Positions 1-7,008 of a stretch of 26,981 nucleotides of DNA are shown here, piece by piece. The translations under genes were made by a program, and so were the position numbers. Numbering within the stretch: the stretch's first letter is position 1; every line of letters starts with the position of its first letter. The stretch spans positions 1 through 26,981 of IMG/VR virus record IMGVR_UViG_3300046000_007474; one strand, written 5' to 3'. The stretch comes from a virus. The notes under the pieces are model-generated. The model saw only the letters and a program-made list of their open reading frames with translations, searched no databases and was not told where the DNA came from.

Positions 1-519
1 ACACCACACATTGGTGTTACTGAAGATGGTCGTTCAGGTAGAATGTTAAGAAGAGGTAAAGCCGATAGTATTACAGATAATACTTGTGGTGCCGTTGCGG
101 GTGCAATTGACCAAGTTGTAAATCAACTAAGTTCAGCACCAGATCAAAATAACGCACCTTTTAATAATGAAAATTATTCTTTTTGGAAATTGACGGATAT
201 TTTATGGCCATTTAAATCTACTTTAAGTGGATTCACAGGAACTACTGAAGAGGTTTATAATAAACAAATGATATTTGCCACAGAAACTATCAGGGATTCT
301 GCTTATGATTATATTATTGCAAATTTACCAGCAGCAACAACCGCTAATACCACAAATGATGTATATTTTTTAAGTGGTATTTTTATTAATTCTGATGTTA
401 GTTCCGGTACAACACAATTTGAATCATATGTTGTTGTTGATAAAGTTATGAAATATGAATTTGGTATTGGGTGGGGCGATATTACTGTTGATTATAAGTT
501 GGGATTACCAATTGACTAA
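1..519 (+). CDS. LCIB/LCIC-type beta-carbonic anhydrase-like protein (5' truncated)
   Basis: The reading frame is open to the first base, so only the C-terminal 172 residues are present; an internal ATG at 43 is not the true start. The fragment begins with a Pro-His-x-Gly-Val stretch, then an acidic Asp-Gly turn, an Arg-Arg-Gly segment, and a Cys-Gly-Ala motif (His3 and Cys29 of the fragment). As I recall the family, this order matches the catalytic part of limiting-CO2-inducible B/C proteins, a beta-carbonic anhydrase group whose zinc is held by Cys-His-Cys; the first Cys would lie upstream of the window. If active, it would interconvert CO2 and bicarbonate in the infected cell. It is followed after 20 bases by a fibre-like gene on the same strand. 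The family call is from memory of motif layout and is moderate; an unrelated phage protein remains possible. Confidence 0.5.
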   Translation, partial: TPHIGVTEDGRSGRMLRRGKADSITDNTCGAVAGAIDQVVNQLSSAPDQNNAPFNNENYSFWKLTDILWPFKSTLSGFTGTTEEVYNKQMIFATETIRDSAYDYIIANLPAATTANTTNDVYFLSGIFINSDVSSGTTQFESYVVVDKVMKYEFGIGWGDITVDYKLGLPID

Positions 520-539
520 ATAAATTAAAAAATAAAAAA

Positions 540-1499
540 ATGGTAACAAAATATATAGTAAATAACGTAACGGGTCAAACAATAGATGGTAATGTAACCA
601 TAAATGGGAATTTAAGTGTTACAGGAGTGACCACAGGAAATTTGGCAACTTACAAAGCATTATTAACTGATATAGGTTCTCAGACCGGTACAAGCTTAAA
701 TAATTTTGGTGGTCTTAATGGTGGTTTTATTATAGGTGAAGTTTACACGATATCCACTTATGTTAGTGGTGATAGTTTTAGTAATATTGCTAATGTAACA
801 AGTGGTGTTATAGACACAACGGGATGTATATTCATTGCAACAGGGGAAACCCCAACAAATTGGAATAACGGTTCTACTTTAGAATCTAGCGGTAATTTAG
901 TGGTAACAGTATTAGAAAATAACTTGGGATTCGATATTGAGTGGATTGAGGATTTTACAGGGGTTTATGTAGGGTTTAATTCAACTACAGGTCCGCTGTA
1001 TAATACTTTTAATAGAAATTCAACATTCCTTTTAGGTGGAAATCAAACACCAATTTTTGGACCTACCCCAATAGAAACTTTTATATTTCCCAATAATTTT
1101 AATGAGAAAGACGATAGTATTATTCTTTTTGTTATTGATTTAAGTGTTCCTGAACCAGTCCCTAATAGTTTGTATTATTACTCGATTGAGATTCAAATTC
1201 TACAAGATTTAGATACCACACCAACAGTAATAAGTGGAACCACAACATCATTTCCTTTTACAAATGTAAGTGTTGAGTTTTATTGTGGAGATATGTTTAT
1301 TCAATCTTTTTACACAAGTGGTGGTACTATTGTTAATAACATATCTGAAGTTGTTACCATATTGAATACAGATACTAATACAAGTTTTCTTGGTACGTTT
1401 TCTGATGATAATGGAAACATAATTTTAACTATGGCAACAAATCTTGAAACTCAGTTCTGTGCTAATAGCACATTAACATTTTATGTTTTCAACGACTAA
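540..1499 (+). CDS. beta-rich virion appendage or fibre-like protein
   Basis: This 319-residue protein is rich in Thr, Ser, Asn and Gly and poor in charged residues, as is usual for extended beta-structured phage fibres. Residues about 15-33 form a short repeating strand pattern (Gly-Asn-Val-Thr-Ile-Asn-Gly-Asn-Leu-Ser-Val-Thr-Gly) typical of trimeric fibre shafts or chaperone-type N-terminal segments. The C-terminal half alternates hydrophobic and polar residues with few predicted helices. There is no signal peptide or membrane segment. The ATG follows a run of six A with no Shine-Dalgarno. A role in the virion surface or host contact is inferred from composition only; no specific family was recognised. 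Confidence 0.5.
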   Translation: MVTKYIVNNVTGQTIDGNVTINGNLSVTGVTTGNLATYKALLTDIGSQTGTSLNNFGGLNGGFIIGEVYTISTYVSGDSFSNIANVTSGVIDTTGCIFIATGETPTNWNNGSTLESSGNLVVTVLENNLGFDIEWIEDFTGVYVGFNSTTGPLYNTFNRNSTFLLGGNQTPIFGPTPIETFIFPNNFNEKDDSIILFVIDLSVPEPVPNSLYYYSIEIQILQDLDTTPTVISGTTTSFPFTNVSVEFYCGDMFIQSFYTSGGTIVNNISEVVTILNTDTNTSFLGTFSDDNGNIILTMATNLETQFCANSTLTFYVFND

Positions 1500-1522
1500 T
1501 AAAAAAATTAAAACAGAAAAAA

Positions 1523-1765
1523 ATGATAAAATATATTAAAAGAAAAAGTGATAACAAGTTTCTACAATCTTTAGAAAATGATATTTGGGTTGATAACTCA
1601 AAAGATGCTTATGAAATGACATATAGAGAGTGTGAGGAAACAAAAACAACATTACTTAATACATATACTTCTGAAGAAATTAGTGAAGTTTTTAACATGT
1701 TTAAGAGTAAACCTAAGTCAAGAGAAGAAAAAAAAGAATCACTTAATTTATTAAAAAATAAATAA
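1523..1765 (+). CDS. small protein of unknown function (80 aa)
   Basis: I do not recognise this family. The protein is highly charged: an N-terminal basic beta-like stretch (residues 1-12), a central acidic segment with two Glu-rich turns, and a Lys/Glu-rich helical tail ending in Leu-Leu-Lys-Asn-Lys. It contains one cysteine (Cys37 region, Glu-Cys-Glu-Glu). The start is an ATG after an A-rich leader, and the stop is followed after one base by the next ATG, so the pair is probably co-transcribed and translationally coupled. Small, charged, soluble proteins like this are common between structural and replication genes in T4-like phages, but no role can be assigned. Confidence 0.55.
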   Translation: MIKYIKRKSDNKFLQSLENDIWVDNSKDAYEMTYRECEETKTTLLNTYTSEEISEVFNMFKSKPKSREEKKESLNLLKNK

Positions 1766-1766
1766 T

Positions 1767-2015
1767 ATGAGAATAAATATTTTAACAGAAAATGATAAGG
1801 TAGAACAAGTAAGAGAAGCTTGGGTAAATAAAAATGTCATGAAAATACCTTGTTCATCAACAGGAGAAGAACCTGCAACTCATTGGTTTTGCACAATGGC
1901 AGGATCTGAGGAAAAAATGAATTCTATTTACGCTAAGAAAAACTTATCTATAATGGAATTAGAAATTGGCCCAAAAGAATTTCTTAATAAATGGAATCTG
2001 AAAATTATAAGATAG
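1767..2015 (+). CDS. small protein of unknown function (82 aa)
   Basis: I do not recognise this family. Residues 1-25 look like a beta strand followed by an amphipathic helix. The middle has a Pro-Cys-Ser-Ser-Thr-Gly turn and a Thr-His-Trp-Phe-Cys segment, so two cysteines and a histidine lie within about 16 residues, which might bind metal but could be coincidence. The C-terminus is helical and basic. It starts one base after the preceding stop, and its last 25 bases overlap the start of the oxygenase gene in another frame, so it belongs to a compact co-translated cluster. No function is claimed. Confidence 0.55.
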   Translation: MRINILTENDKVEQVREAWVNKNVMKIPCSSTGEEPATHWFCTMAGSEEKMNSIYAKKNLSIMELEIGPKEFLNKWNLKIIR

Positions 2016-2623
2016 TAAAAAATTTCATCAGTGATGATGAGGTTAAACTAATTGTTGATTGGGTTGATTCGTTAAATCCTGAAGATGGAGATCCGAATTA
2101 CCACTTAAGTGAAATCTCAAAAACACTGAAGGGAAAATCTTGTATTATAGACATCTCAAATACCGAACTTACAAACTACATTACAAATTTTCAATCAGTT
2201 TCTAAAGTTTCAAAACAAGAGATACCCGCAATTATCAAAACTATTTTTAAAAGAATATCTGAAGAGAATAATCTACCGCTTGATAATATCTTTATTCAAG
2301 CGGTTGACATGAAAAAAGGTGGTAGAATACAACCCCACTATGATGCATCACTTGATGGTTACATAAATTATAAGTGTAACATAAGTGTGTTATCAGAAGA
2401 TTACAAAATTTTTATAGACGGTTCATCACCTGTAATCGAACAAAAAGACCTATATTGTTTTGAGGCTTCTTTATACAAACATTGGACCGAAGAGTTTAAC
2501 TCAAGAAGGGTGTTTTTAAGTTTTGGTTTTATAGTTCCATATAGTGTGGTTGGAAGGACGGAAAACGACCCAAGAGTTAGATTAAGTCAACGGATATCAA
2601 AATATTTTCAAAAACTTAGTTGA
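1991..2623 (+). CDS. 2-oxoglutarate/Fe(II)-dependent oxygenase (prolyl hydroxylase/AlkB-like fold)
   Basis: The 210-residue protein carries the signature of the double-stranded beta-helix dioxygenases. His116-x-Asp118 (in Gln-Pro-His-Tyr-Asp) and the distal His164 would be the iron triad, and Arg172 or Arg173, eight to nine residues after the distal His, would bind the 2-oxoglutarate carboxylate. The N-terminal Ile-x-x-Phe-Ile-Ser-Asp-Asp-Glu-x-x-x-x-Ile stretch is typical of such enzymes in phages. The family couples decarboxylation of 2-oxoglutarate to hydroxylation of a protein, nucleic acid or small molecule; the substrate here is unknown. The start overlaps the preceding gene by 25 bases. 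The next gene, after an 85-base leader, is DNA polymerase. Fold assignment is confident; specificity is not. Confidence 0.75.
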   Translation: MESENYKIVKNFISDDEVKLIVDWVDSLNPEDGDPNYHLSEISKTLKGKSCIIDISNTELTNYITNFQSVSKVSKQEIPAIIKTIFKRISEENNLPLDNIFIQAVDMKKGGRIQPHYDASLDGYINYKCNISVLSEDYKIFIDGSSPVIEQKDLYCFEASLYKHWTEEFNSRRVFLSFGFIVPYSVVGRTENDPRVRLSQRISKYFQKLS

Positions 2624-2644
2624 TATAAAACAAAACAAAAACTA

Positions 2645-2652
2645 TATTTATT
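2645..2652 (+). promoter_or_regulatory. TATTTATT promoter-like element upstream of DNA polymerase
   Basis: A one-mismatch version of the TATTTATA octamer lies 56 bases before the polymerase ATG, just after the oxygenase stop. A transcript starting a few bases downstream would begin close to the hairpin at 2665-2682. The promoter role is inferred from recurrence of the octamer at other unit heads. Confidence 0.35.
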
Positions 2653-2664
2653 TACGAAGGTAAA

Positions 2665-2682
2665 TGCCGACCTTATTCGGCA
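2665..2682 (+). promoter_or_regulatory. GC-rich hairpin in the DNA polymerase leader
   Basis: TGCCGA (2665-2670) and TCGGCA (2677-2682) form a perfect 6-bp stem around a 6-base CCTTAT loop, ending 26 bases before the polymerase ATG. It is the only GC-rich structure in a very AT-rich leader and has no following T run, so it is not an intrinsic terminator. T4 gp43 represses its own translation by binding a leader hairpin; a similar operator is possible here but unproven. Confidence 0.45.
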
Positions 2683-2708
2683 GCTAATACACCAAAAGTA
2701 AAAAATAT

Positions 2709-5492
2709 ATGATATCACAAGAAGAAATTAAAAGTTTCCTCGAAGGCAACGACCCTGAGGAACATATCGTAGCAATAGAATACGACTACCAATCAGACCA
2801 CATTTTTAAAATAAAAGAAGTTCCCGGTAAAGGAAAATCAATTAACAGAGACACATTTATTGCCTTTGCTTGGGTTGGAGACCTGCATGGACTTAATTTT
2901 TATTCTGGATCCAAAGAACAACAGAAAGAGGCAATGACCAAATATGGTATCATAATTGATAAATTAAGAACCGACGGTAATGAAAGATTAGAGAATGGTT
3001 TAACATTTCTTGTTAAATCTCTAAAGGGATACAGAACCCTTATTCAGTTCTTCCGTGATGGAGGAATTGACCCATGGGGTGAAAACGCAAAAGATAGAAT
3101 AATGTTATTGTCACCTGTAGAACAATACTTGGTCTCAAAGGAAAAACGATTATTTAAAGGATTTGACGAATATAACGACATTACTAGGTTTGTATTTGAC
3201 CTTGAGACTACCGCCTTAGAACCAAAGGACGGTCGTATCTTTATGATTGGGATCAAAACAAACAAGGGGTTTATGAAAGTAATTGAATGTAAAGACCCTG
3301 ATGAAGAGAGAAGAGGTCTTGTTGAGTTTTTTAGAACCATAGATGAGATTAAACCGTCAATTATTTCTGGATACAACTCAGCAAACTTTGACTGGTTTTG
3401 GATATTTGAGAGATGTAAGGCCCTTAATTTGGACATTAAAAAGATTGCAACACCAATGATCTCAAATAAAACAATCTCACAAAGGGAGTCTATGTTAAAG
3501 TTGGCAAACGAAGTTGAGATGTTTAACCAAGTTAAAATGTGGGGATACAACGTAATTGATATAATTCACTCCGTTCGCAGAGCTCAAGCAATTAACTCAA
3601 ACATTAAAGAGGCAGGTCTAAAGTATATTACAAAATTTATCGAAGCCGAATCTGCCGATCGTATATATATTGACCACACTAAAATTGGATCAATGTATGC
3701 AGAAAAAGAAGAATATTGGCTAAATATCCAAAATGGTAATTATAAGAAAGTTGGGTCAGATCAAAAAATTGATGAGATATGTGTAAGACGAGGAGACATT
3801 TACATTAAAACAACTGGTGATAATATCGTTGAGCAATATCTTGAGGATGACCTTGACGAAACTCTATTGGTGGATGATGAATTCAATCAAGCAACATTTC
3901 TATTGGCATCATTAGTTCCAACAACATATGAAAGAGCATCAACAATGGGGACAGCAACTCTTTGGAAAATGGTAATGTTGGCTTGGTCATATAAACATGG
4001 CTTGGCAATACCACAGAAAAAAGAAAAAAGAAACTTTGTTGGTGGATTATCTAGATTATTAAAAGTAGGGTATTCTAAGAACGTATTAAAGCTCGATTAC
4101 TCCTCACTATACCCATCCATTCAGTTAGTTCACGACGTGTTCCCTGAGTGTGATATAACGGGGTCAATGAAGGGGTTTTTAACTTACTTCCGGAATTCTC
4201 GTATTATGTATAAGAATTTATCTGCAGAATATAAGACAATTGATAAGAAAAAATCGACCTCATATGATCGTAAACAATTGCCAATTAAGATTTTTATTAA
4301 CGCATTCTTCGGATCATTATCAGCTCCACATGTATTTCCTTGGGGTGACATTGATATGGGAGAACAAATAACCTGCACGGGTAGACAATACTTAAGACAA
4401 ATGTTAAAGTTCTTTAGTAAAAAGGGGTATAGTCCTTTGGTATGTGACACGGATGGTATGAACTTCTCATTACCTGATGGGGGTGTTGATGATAGAACAT
4501 ATGTTGGAAAAGGAAAAAATTGGTTAGTTAAAGAAGGTAAAGAATATAACGGGTATGATGCCGATGTTGCCGAGTTTAATGATTTATTTATGAAAGGTGA
4601 GATGGGTCTTGATTGTGACGGAACTTGGGATTCTTGTATTAACTTGGCTCGTAAGAACTACGCAACAATGGAACACAACGGTAAAGTTAAATTAACGGGT
4701 AATAGTATTAAGTCCAAAAAAATGCCAAAATACATTGAAAAGTTTTTAGATAAGGGAGTTAAACAATTACTTAGAGGTGAGGGAAAAGAATTTATTGATT
4801 GGTATTATGAATACATTCAAAAGATATTTGACCTAAGAGTTCCGTTGGCAGAGATTGCGTCTAAGGCGAAAGTTAAAATAAGTGTTGAGGATTACATTAA
4901 ACGTAGTAAACAAACAACAAAGTCGGGTAGTTTAATGTCAAGACAAGCACATATGGAACTTATTATTAGAGATGGGATACAATCTAATCTTGGTGATGTA
5001 ATCTTATATGTGAACAATGGAAATAAGGCGTCTCATGGTGATGTCCAAAAAATAAATGAAAAAATGCCAAAAAAAGAAATGGATTTATTTTTTGAGATTA
5101 ATGGTAGTAAACCTATTTTGGGGTCTCACGTCCAATTAAATTGTTATCGTATTGAACCATCTGATTTAGAAAATAACCCTGAAATGTTAGGAGAATACAA
5201 CATTCAACGAGCAATTGCAACATTTAATAAACGAGTAGAACCATTGTTAATAGTATTTGACGATGAGGTTAGAGATACATTATTGGTTAAAAATCCAGAG
5301 GATAGAAGTTTTTATACTTCAGGTCAATGTAAGTTAATTAATGGCAAACCATTCAGTCCTGAAGATCAAGATGATGTTTATGAAAACTTAATCAAAATGG
5401 AACAAGGTGAAGTTGATTTTTGGGATTCTGTTGGTGTTGATCCTAATTATATTTATGAATTAGCTGAGACAGGTTGGGAAGAATTTATTTAA
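2709..5492 (+). CDS. family B DNA polymerase with 3'-5' exonuclease (T4 gp43-like)
   Basis: This 927-residue protein (T4 gp43 is 898) has all core motifs in order. Proofreading exonuclease: Exo I Asp164-Leu-Glu166, Exo II Asn223 to Asp228, Exo III Tyr377-x-x-x-Asp381. Polymerase: motif A Asp463-Tyr-Ser-Ser-Leu-Tyr-Pro-Ser-Ile, motif B Lys527-x-x-x-Asn531-Ala-Phe-Phe-Gly535, and motif C Asp580-Thr-Asp582. No catalytic residue is missing and no intein or split is evident. It would be the replicative polymerase, acting with clamp and primase-helicase proteins not in this window. The ATG at 2709 follows an A-rich leader carrying a hairpin. The stop lies 6 bases from the converging small minus-strand gene. 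The motif B aromatic pair (Phe-Phe in place of the more usual x-Tyr) is a modest variant. Confidence 0.95.
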   Translation: MISQEEIKSFLEGNDPEEHIVAIEYDYQSDHIFKIKEVPGKGKSINRDTFIAFAWVGDLHGLNFYSGSKEQQKEAMTKYGIIIDKLRTDGNERLENGLTFLVKSLKGYRTLIQFFRDGGIDPWGENAKDRIMLLSPVEQYLVSKEKRLFKGFDEYNDITRFVFDLETTALEPKDGRIFMIGIKTNKGFMKVIECKDPDEERRGLVEFFRTIDEIKPSIISGYNSANFDWFWIFERCKALNLDIKKIATPMISNKTISQRESMLKLANEVEMFNQVKMWGYNVIDIIHSVRRAQAINSNIKEAGLKYITKFIEAESADRIYIDHTKIGSMYAEKEEYWLNIQNGNYKKVGSDQKIDEICVRRGDIYIKTTGDNIVEQYLEDDLDETLLVDDEFNQATFLLASLVPTTYERASTMGTATLWKMVMLAWSYKHGLAIPQKKEKRNFVGGLSRLLKVGYSKNVLKLDYSSLYPSIQLVHDVFPECDITGSMKGFLTYFRNSRIMYKNLSAEYKTIDKKKSTSYDRKQLPIKIFINAFFGSLSAPHVFPWGDIDMGEQITCTGRQYLRQMLKFFSKKGYSPLVCDTDGMNFSLPDGGVDDRTYVGKGKNWLVKEGKEYNGYDADVAEFNDLFMKGEMGLDCDGTWDSCINLARKNYATMEHNGKVKLTGNSIKSKKMPKYIEKFLDKGVKQLLRGEGKEFIDWYYEYIQKIFDLRVPLAEIASKAKVKISVEDYIKRSKQTTKSGSLMSRQAHMELIIRDGIQSNLGDVILYVNNGNKASHGDVQKINEKMPKKEMDLFFEINGSKPILGSHVQLNCYRIEPSDLENNPEMLGEYNIQRAIATFNKRVEPLLIVFDDEVRDTLLVKNPEDRSFYTSGQCKLINGKPFSPEDQDDVYENLIKMEQGEVDFWDSVGVDPNYIYELAETGWEEFI

Positions 5493-5498
5493 CAGTTG

Positions 5499-5846
5499 TC
5501 AATCCATTTTAACTCCATCAGAAGAAAGCACATACCAAACACCATTGATGTTTTGTAATTCAACACAAGCACCACGACCAATAGAAATCTCATCCCAATC
5601 CTCATCTATTCTACCAATATCTGGTATTATAACACAATTGGTTAATGTTTTAATTTTAATTCTTTCTGTGGTTGTTGAGTCTAACTTTATTTTTGATTGT
5701 GTTACATCTCTAACAATTATTAGGTCTTCACCAAGTGTAGAATAAAAATCTTTATTAACGATTAATGTTTTAAAGTCATTTAAATTAACTGTTCTATTTG
5801 ATTTAAAAACTGTTTTACGAATTGGGGTTTCTCTTATTATTGACAT
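5499..5846 (-). CDS. small beta-rich probable virion protein (115 aa)
   Basis: I do not recognise a named family. The sequence alternates hydrophobic and polar residues throughout, with few predicted helices, and ends in a Gly-Val-Trp-Tyr-Val-Leu-Ser-Ser-Asp-Gly segment. Similar endings occur in small beta-structured phage structural proteins that sit next to neck or fibre genes. It begins 4 bases after the stop of the 376-residue neck-like protein on the same strand, so the two are probably one transcription unit. Its stop faces that of DNA polymerase with 6 bases between, and no terminator is visible there. A virion role is inferred from composition and neighbourhood. Confidence 0.5.
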   Translation of the reverse strand: MSIIRETPIRKTVFKSNRTVNLNDFKTLIVNKDFYSTLGEDLIIVRDVTQSKIKLDSTTTERIKIKTLTNCVIIPDIGRIDEDWDEISIGRGACVELQNINGVWYVLSSDGVKMD

Positions 5847-5850
5847 AAAA

Positions 5851-6981
5851 TTAAATTACATATATTTGACGAGGCATTGCTCTGAACTTAAGTTGTTTGT
5901 TAAGGTTTTCAGCAAGTAACGCCTCTCGTTCCATGATTTTTTCAGGACGAAGTCTTGTTAATCTGCCTTCAGCTCCAATAAGTTCGTCTATTAATTTTGT
6001 TTTTTCATCTTTACCTTCTGTTGCCAATGTTGCATATTCCATAGTTAATTCACCATCAGGGGTTTTTAAACTACCACTAAATTTACCTCTAACTTTTGAT
6101 AAAGTTTCTTTACAATATGCAGTAAAATATCTTCTAACCCAAACTTGAGCCGGATTATTTAACTTATACCAACTTAATTTATCAAATGGAACATCAGATG
6201 GTAGTAATACTATATCAGGATTATCAGTTAAACATTTGTCTCTATCACCCTGATTAGTATCATAATACCAATACCAAACTTGCCCTTTAGATAAACTTGA
6301 ATTACCAAAATCAAATCTACCTCCTGGCGTATTTAACAGGTGTAACGCTTTTTTACCACCAGGTAATGCTGTAATATAATAAGTTAAGTCCCCAACAAGC
6401 ATTCTTCTTTGAATATTAATTTCTTGCATTCTTAATAACATATCAAACGCTGGAGTTAAAAAATAACCACCCCCCATTGAATTTCCCATTTGAGCAAGAC
6501 CTCCCCCTCCTCCAAGTCCGGTTCCATCTCCAAAACCCCCAAAACCACCAACACCAAACATCACGCTATTAAGAGTTGCTGGCGTAAACCACAACACTTC
6601 ATTAATTTCACGACCTGCGGGTATTTCATATATTTGTTGATTAGCAACTAACTGAACATAATCTTTTTTAATTTCCCAATCTCCACCGGCTTGTAATCCA
6701 ACAATTTTAGAATACGCATAAGTGTATCGAGTTTCAAAGTCTAAACTTTTTGTTACAAAGGCTCTAGATAATGACTGTGTGTCTAAATTTAAATTATAAA
6801 GTGATGTCCATTGAGACTCAATTAACCAATCCTGCACATATTGTGAGTAATCCTCAATTGAAAACTCTAAAAGAGTATCCATCATTTCATCTTCCAGTTC
6901 TACGGATCTTAATGGTGCTCCAAGTAAATGTCTTACTTTTTGATAAAACTGACTTCTTTCTGGTTCATTAATGATTGACAT
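5851..6981 (-). CDS. probable neck / head-tail connector protein (gp13-like)
   Basis: The 376-residue protein starts with a helix carrying a Leu-Gly-Ala-Pro-x-x-x-Val-Glu-Leu motif (residues about 19-29), followed by acidic helices. From memory, this pattern is common at the N-terminus of connector or neck proteins of T4-like phages. Around residue 120 there is an Ile-Pro-Ala-Gly-Arg-Glu-Ile-Asn-Glu-Val-Leu stretch, seen in large-phage head-tail joining proteins. Residues about 142-172 are an unusual glycine-rich, low-complexity insert (Gly-Gly-Phe-Gly repeats). The rest is mixed alpha/beta with many aromatic residues. T4 gp13 is 309 residues, so this version is longer. A TATTTATA element lies 10 bases before the ATG. 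The structural role is likely; the exact gp13 equivalence is uncertain. Confidence 0.45.
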   Translation of the reverse strand: MSIINEPERSQFYQKVRHLLGAPLRSVELEDEMMDTLLEFSIEDYSQYVQDWLIESQWTSLYNLNLDTQSLSRAFVTKSLDFETRYTYAYSKIVGLQAGGDWEIKKDYVQLVANQQIYEIPAGREINEVLWFTPATLNSVMFGVGGFGGFGDGTGLGGGGGLAQMGNSMGGGYFLTPAFDMLLRMQEINIQRRMLVGDLTYYITALPGGKKALHLLNTPGGRFDFGNSSLSKGQVWYWYYDTNQGDRDKCLTDNPDIVLLPSDVPFDKLSWYKLNNPAQVWVRRYFTAYCKETLSKVRGKFSGSLKTPDGELTMEYATLATEGKDEKTKLIDELIGAEGRLTRLRPEKIMEREALLAENLNKQLKFRAMPRQIYVI

Positions 6982-6991
6982 AGTTTTTATT

Positions 6992-6999
6992 TATAAATA
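6992..6999 (-). promoter_or_regulatory. TATTTATA promoter-like element (minus strand)
   Basis: An exact TATTTATA on the minus strand lies 10 bases before the ATG of the neck-like gene and just past the stop of the 711-residue gene. It has the same sense orientation relative to its gene as the copies before sheath, tube and baseplate genes. Confidence 0.4.
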
Positions 7000-7008
7000 T
7001 GTTTATTA

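Noticed and set aside
2665-2682. Hairpin as an intrinsic terminator after the oxygenase gene
   Set aside because: No T run follows the stem, unlike the terminators at 16203 and 17713.
3044-3550. 168-residue minus-strand ORF inside the polymerase gene
   Set aside because: Antisense shadow of the exonuclease domain, where all conserved motifs lie on the plus strand; no recognisable protein features.
4184-4450. 88-residue minus-strand ORF inside the polymerase gene
   Set aside because: Antisense to polymerase motifs B and C; composition shows no independent gene.
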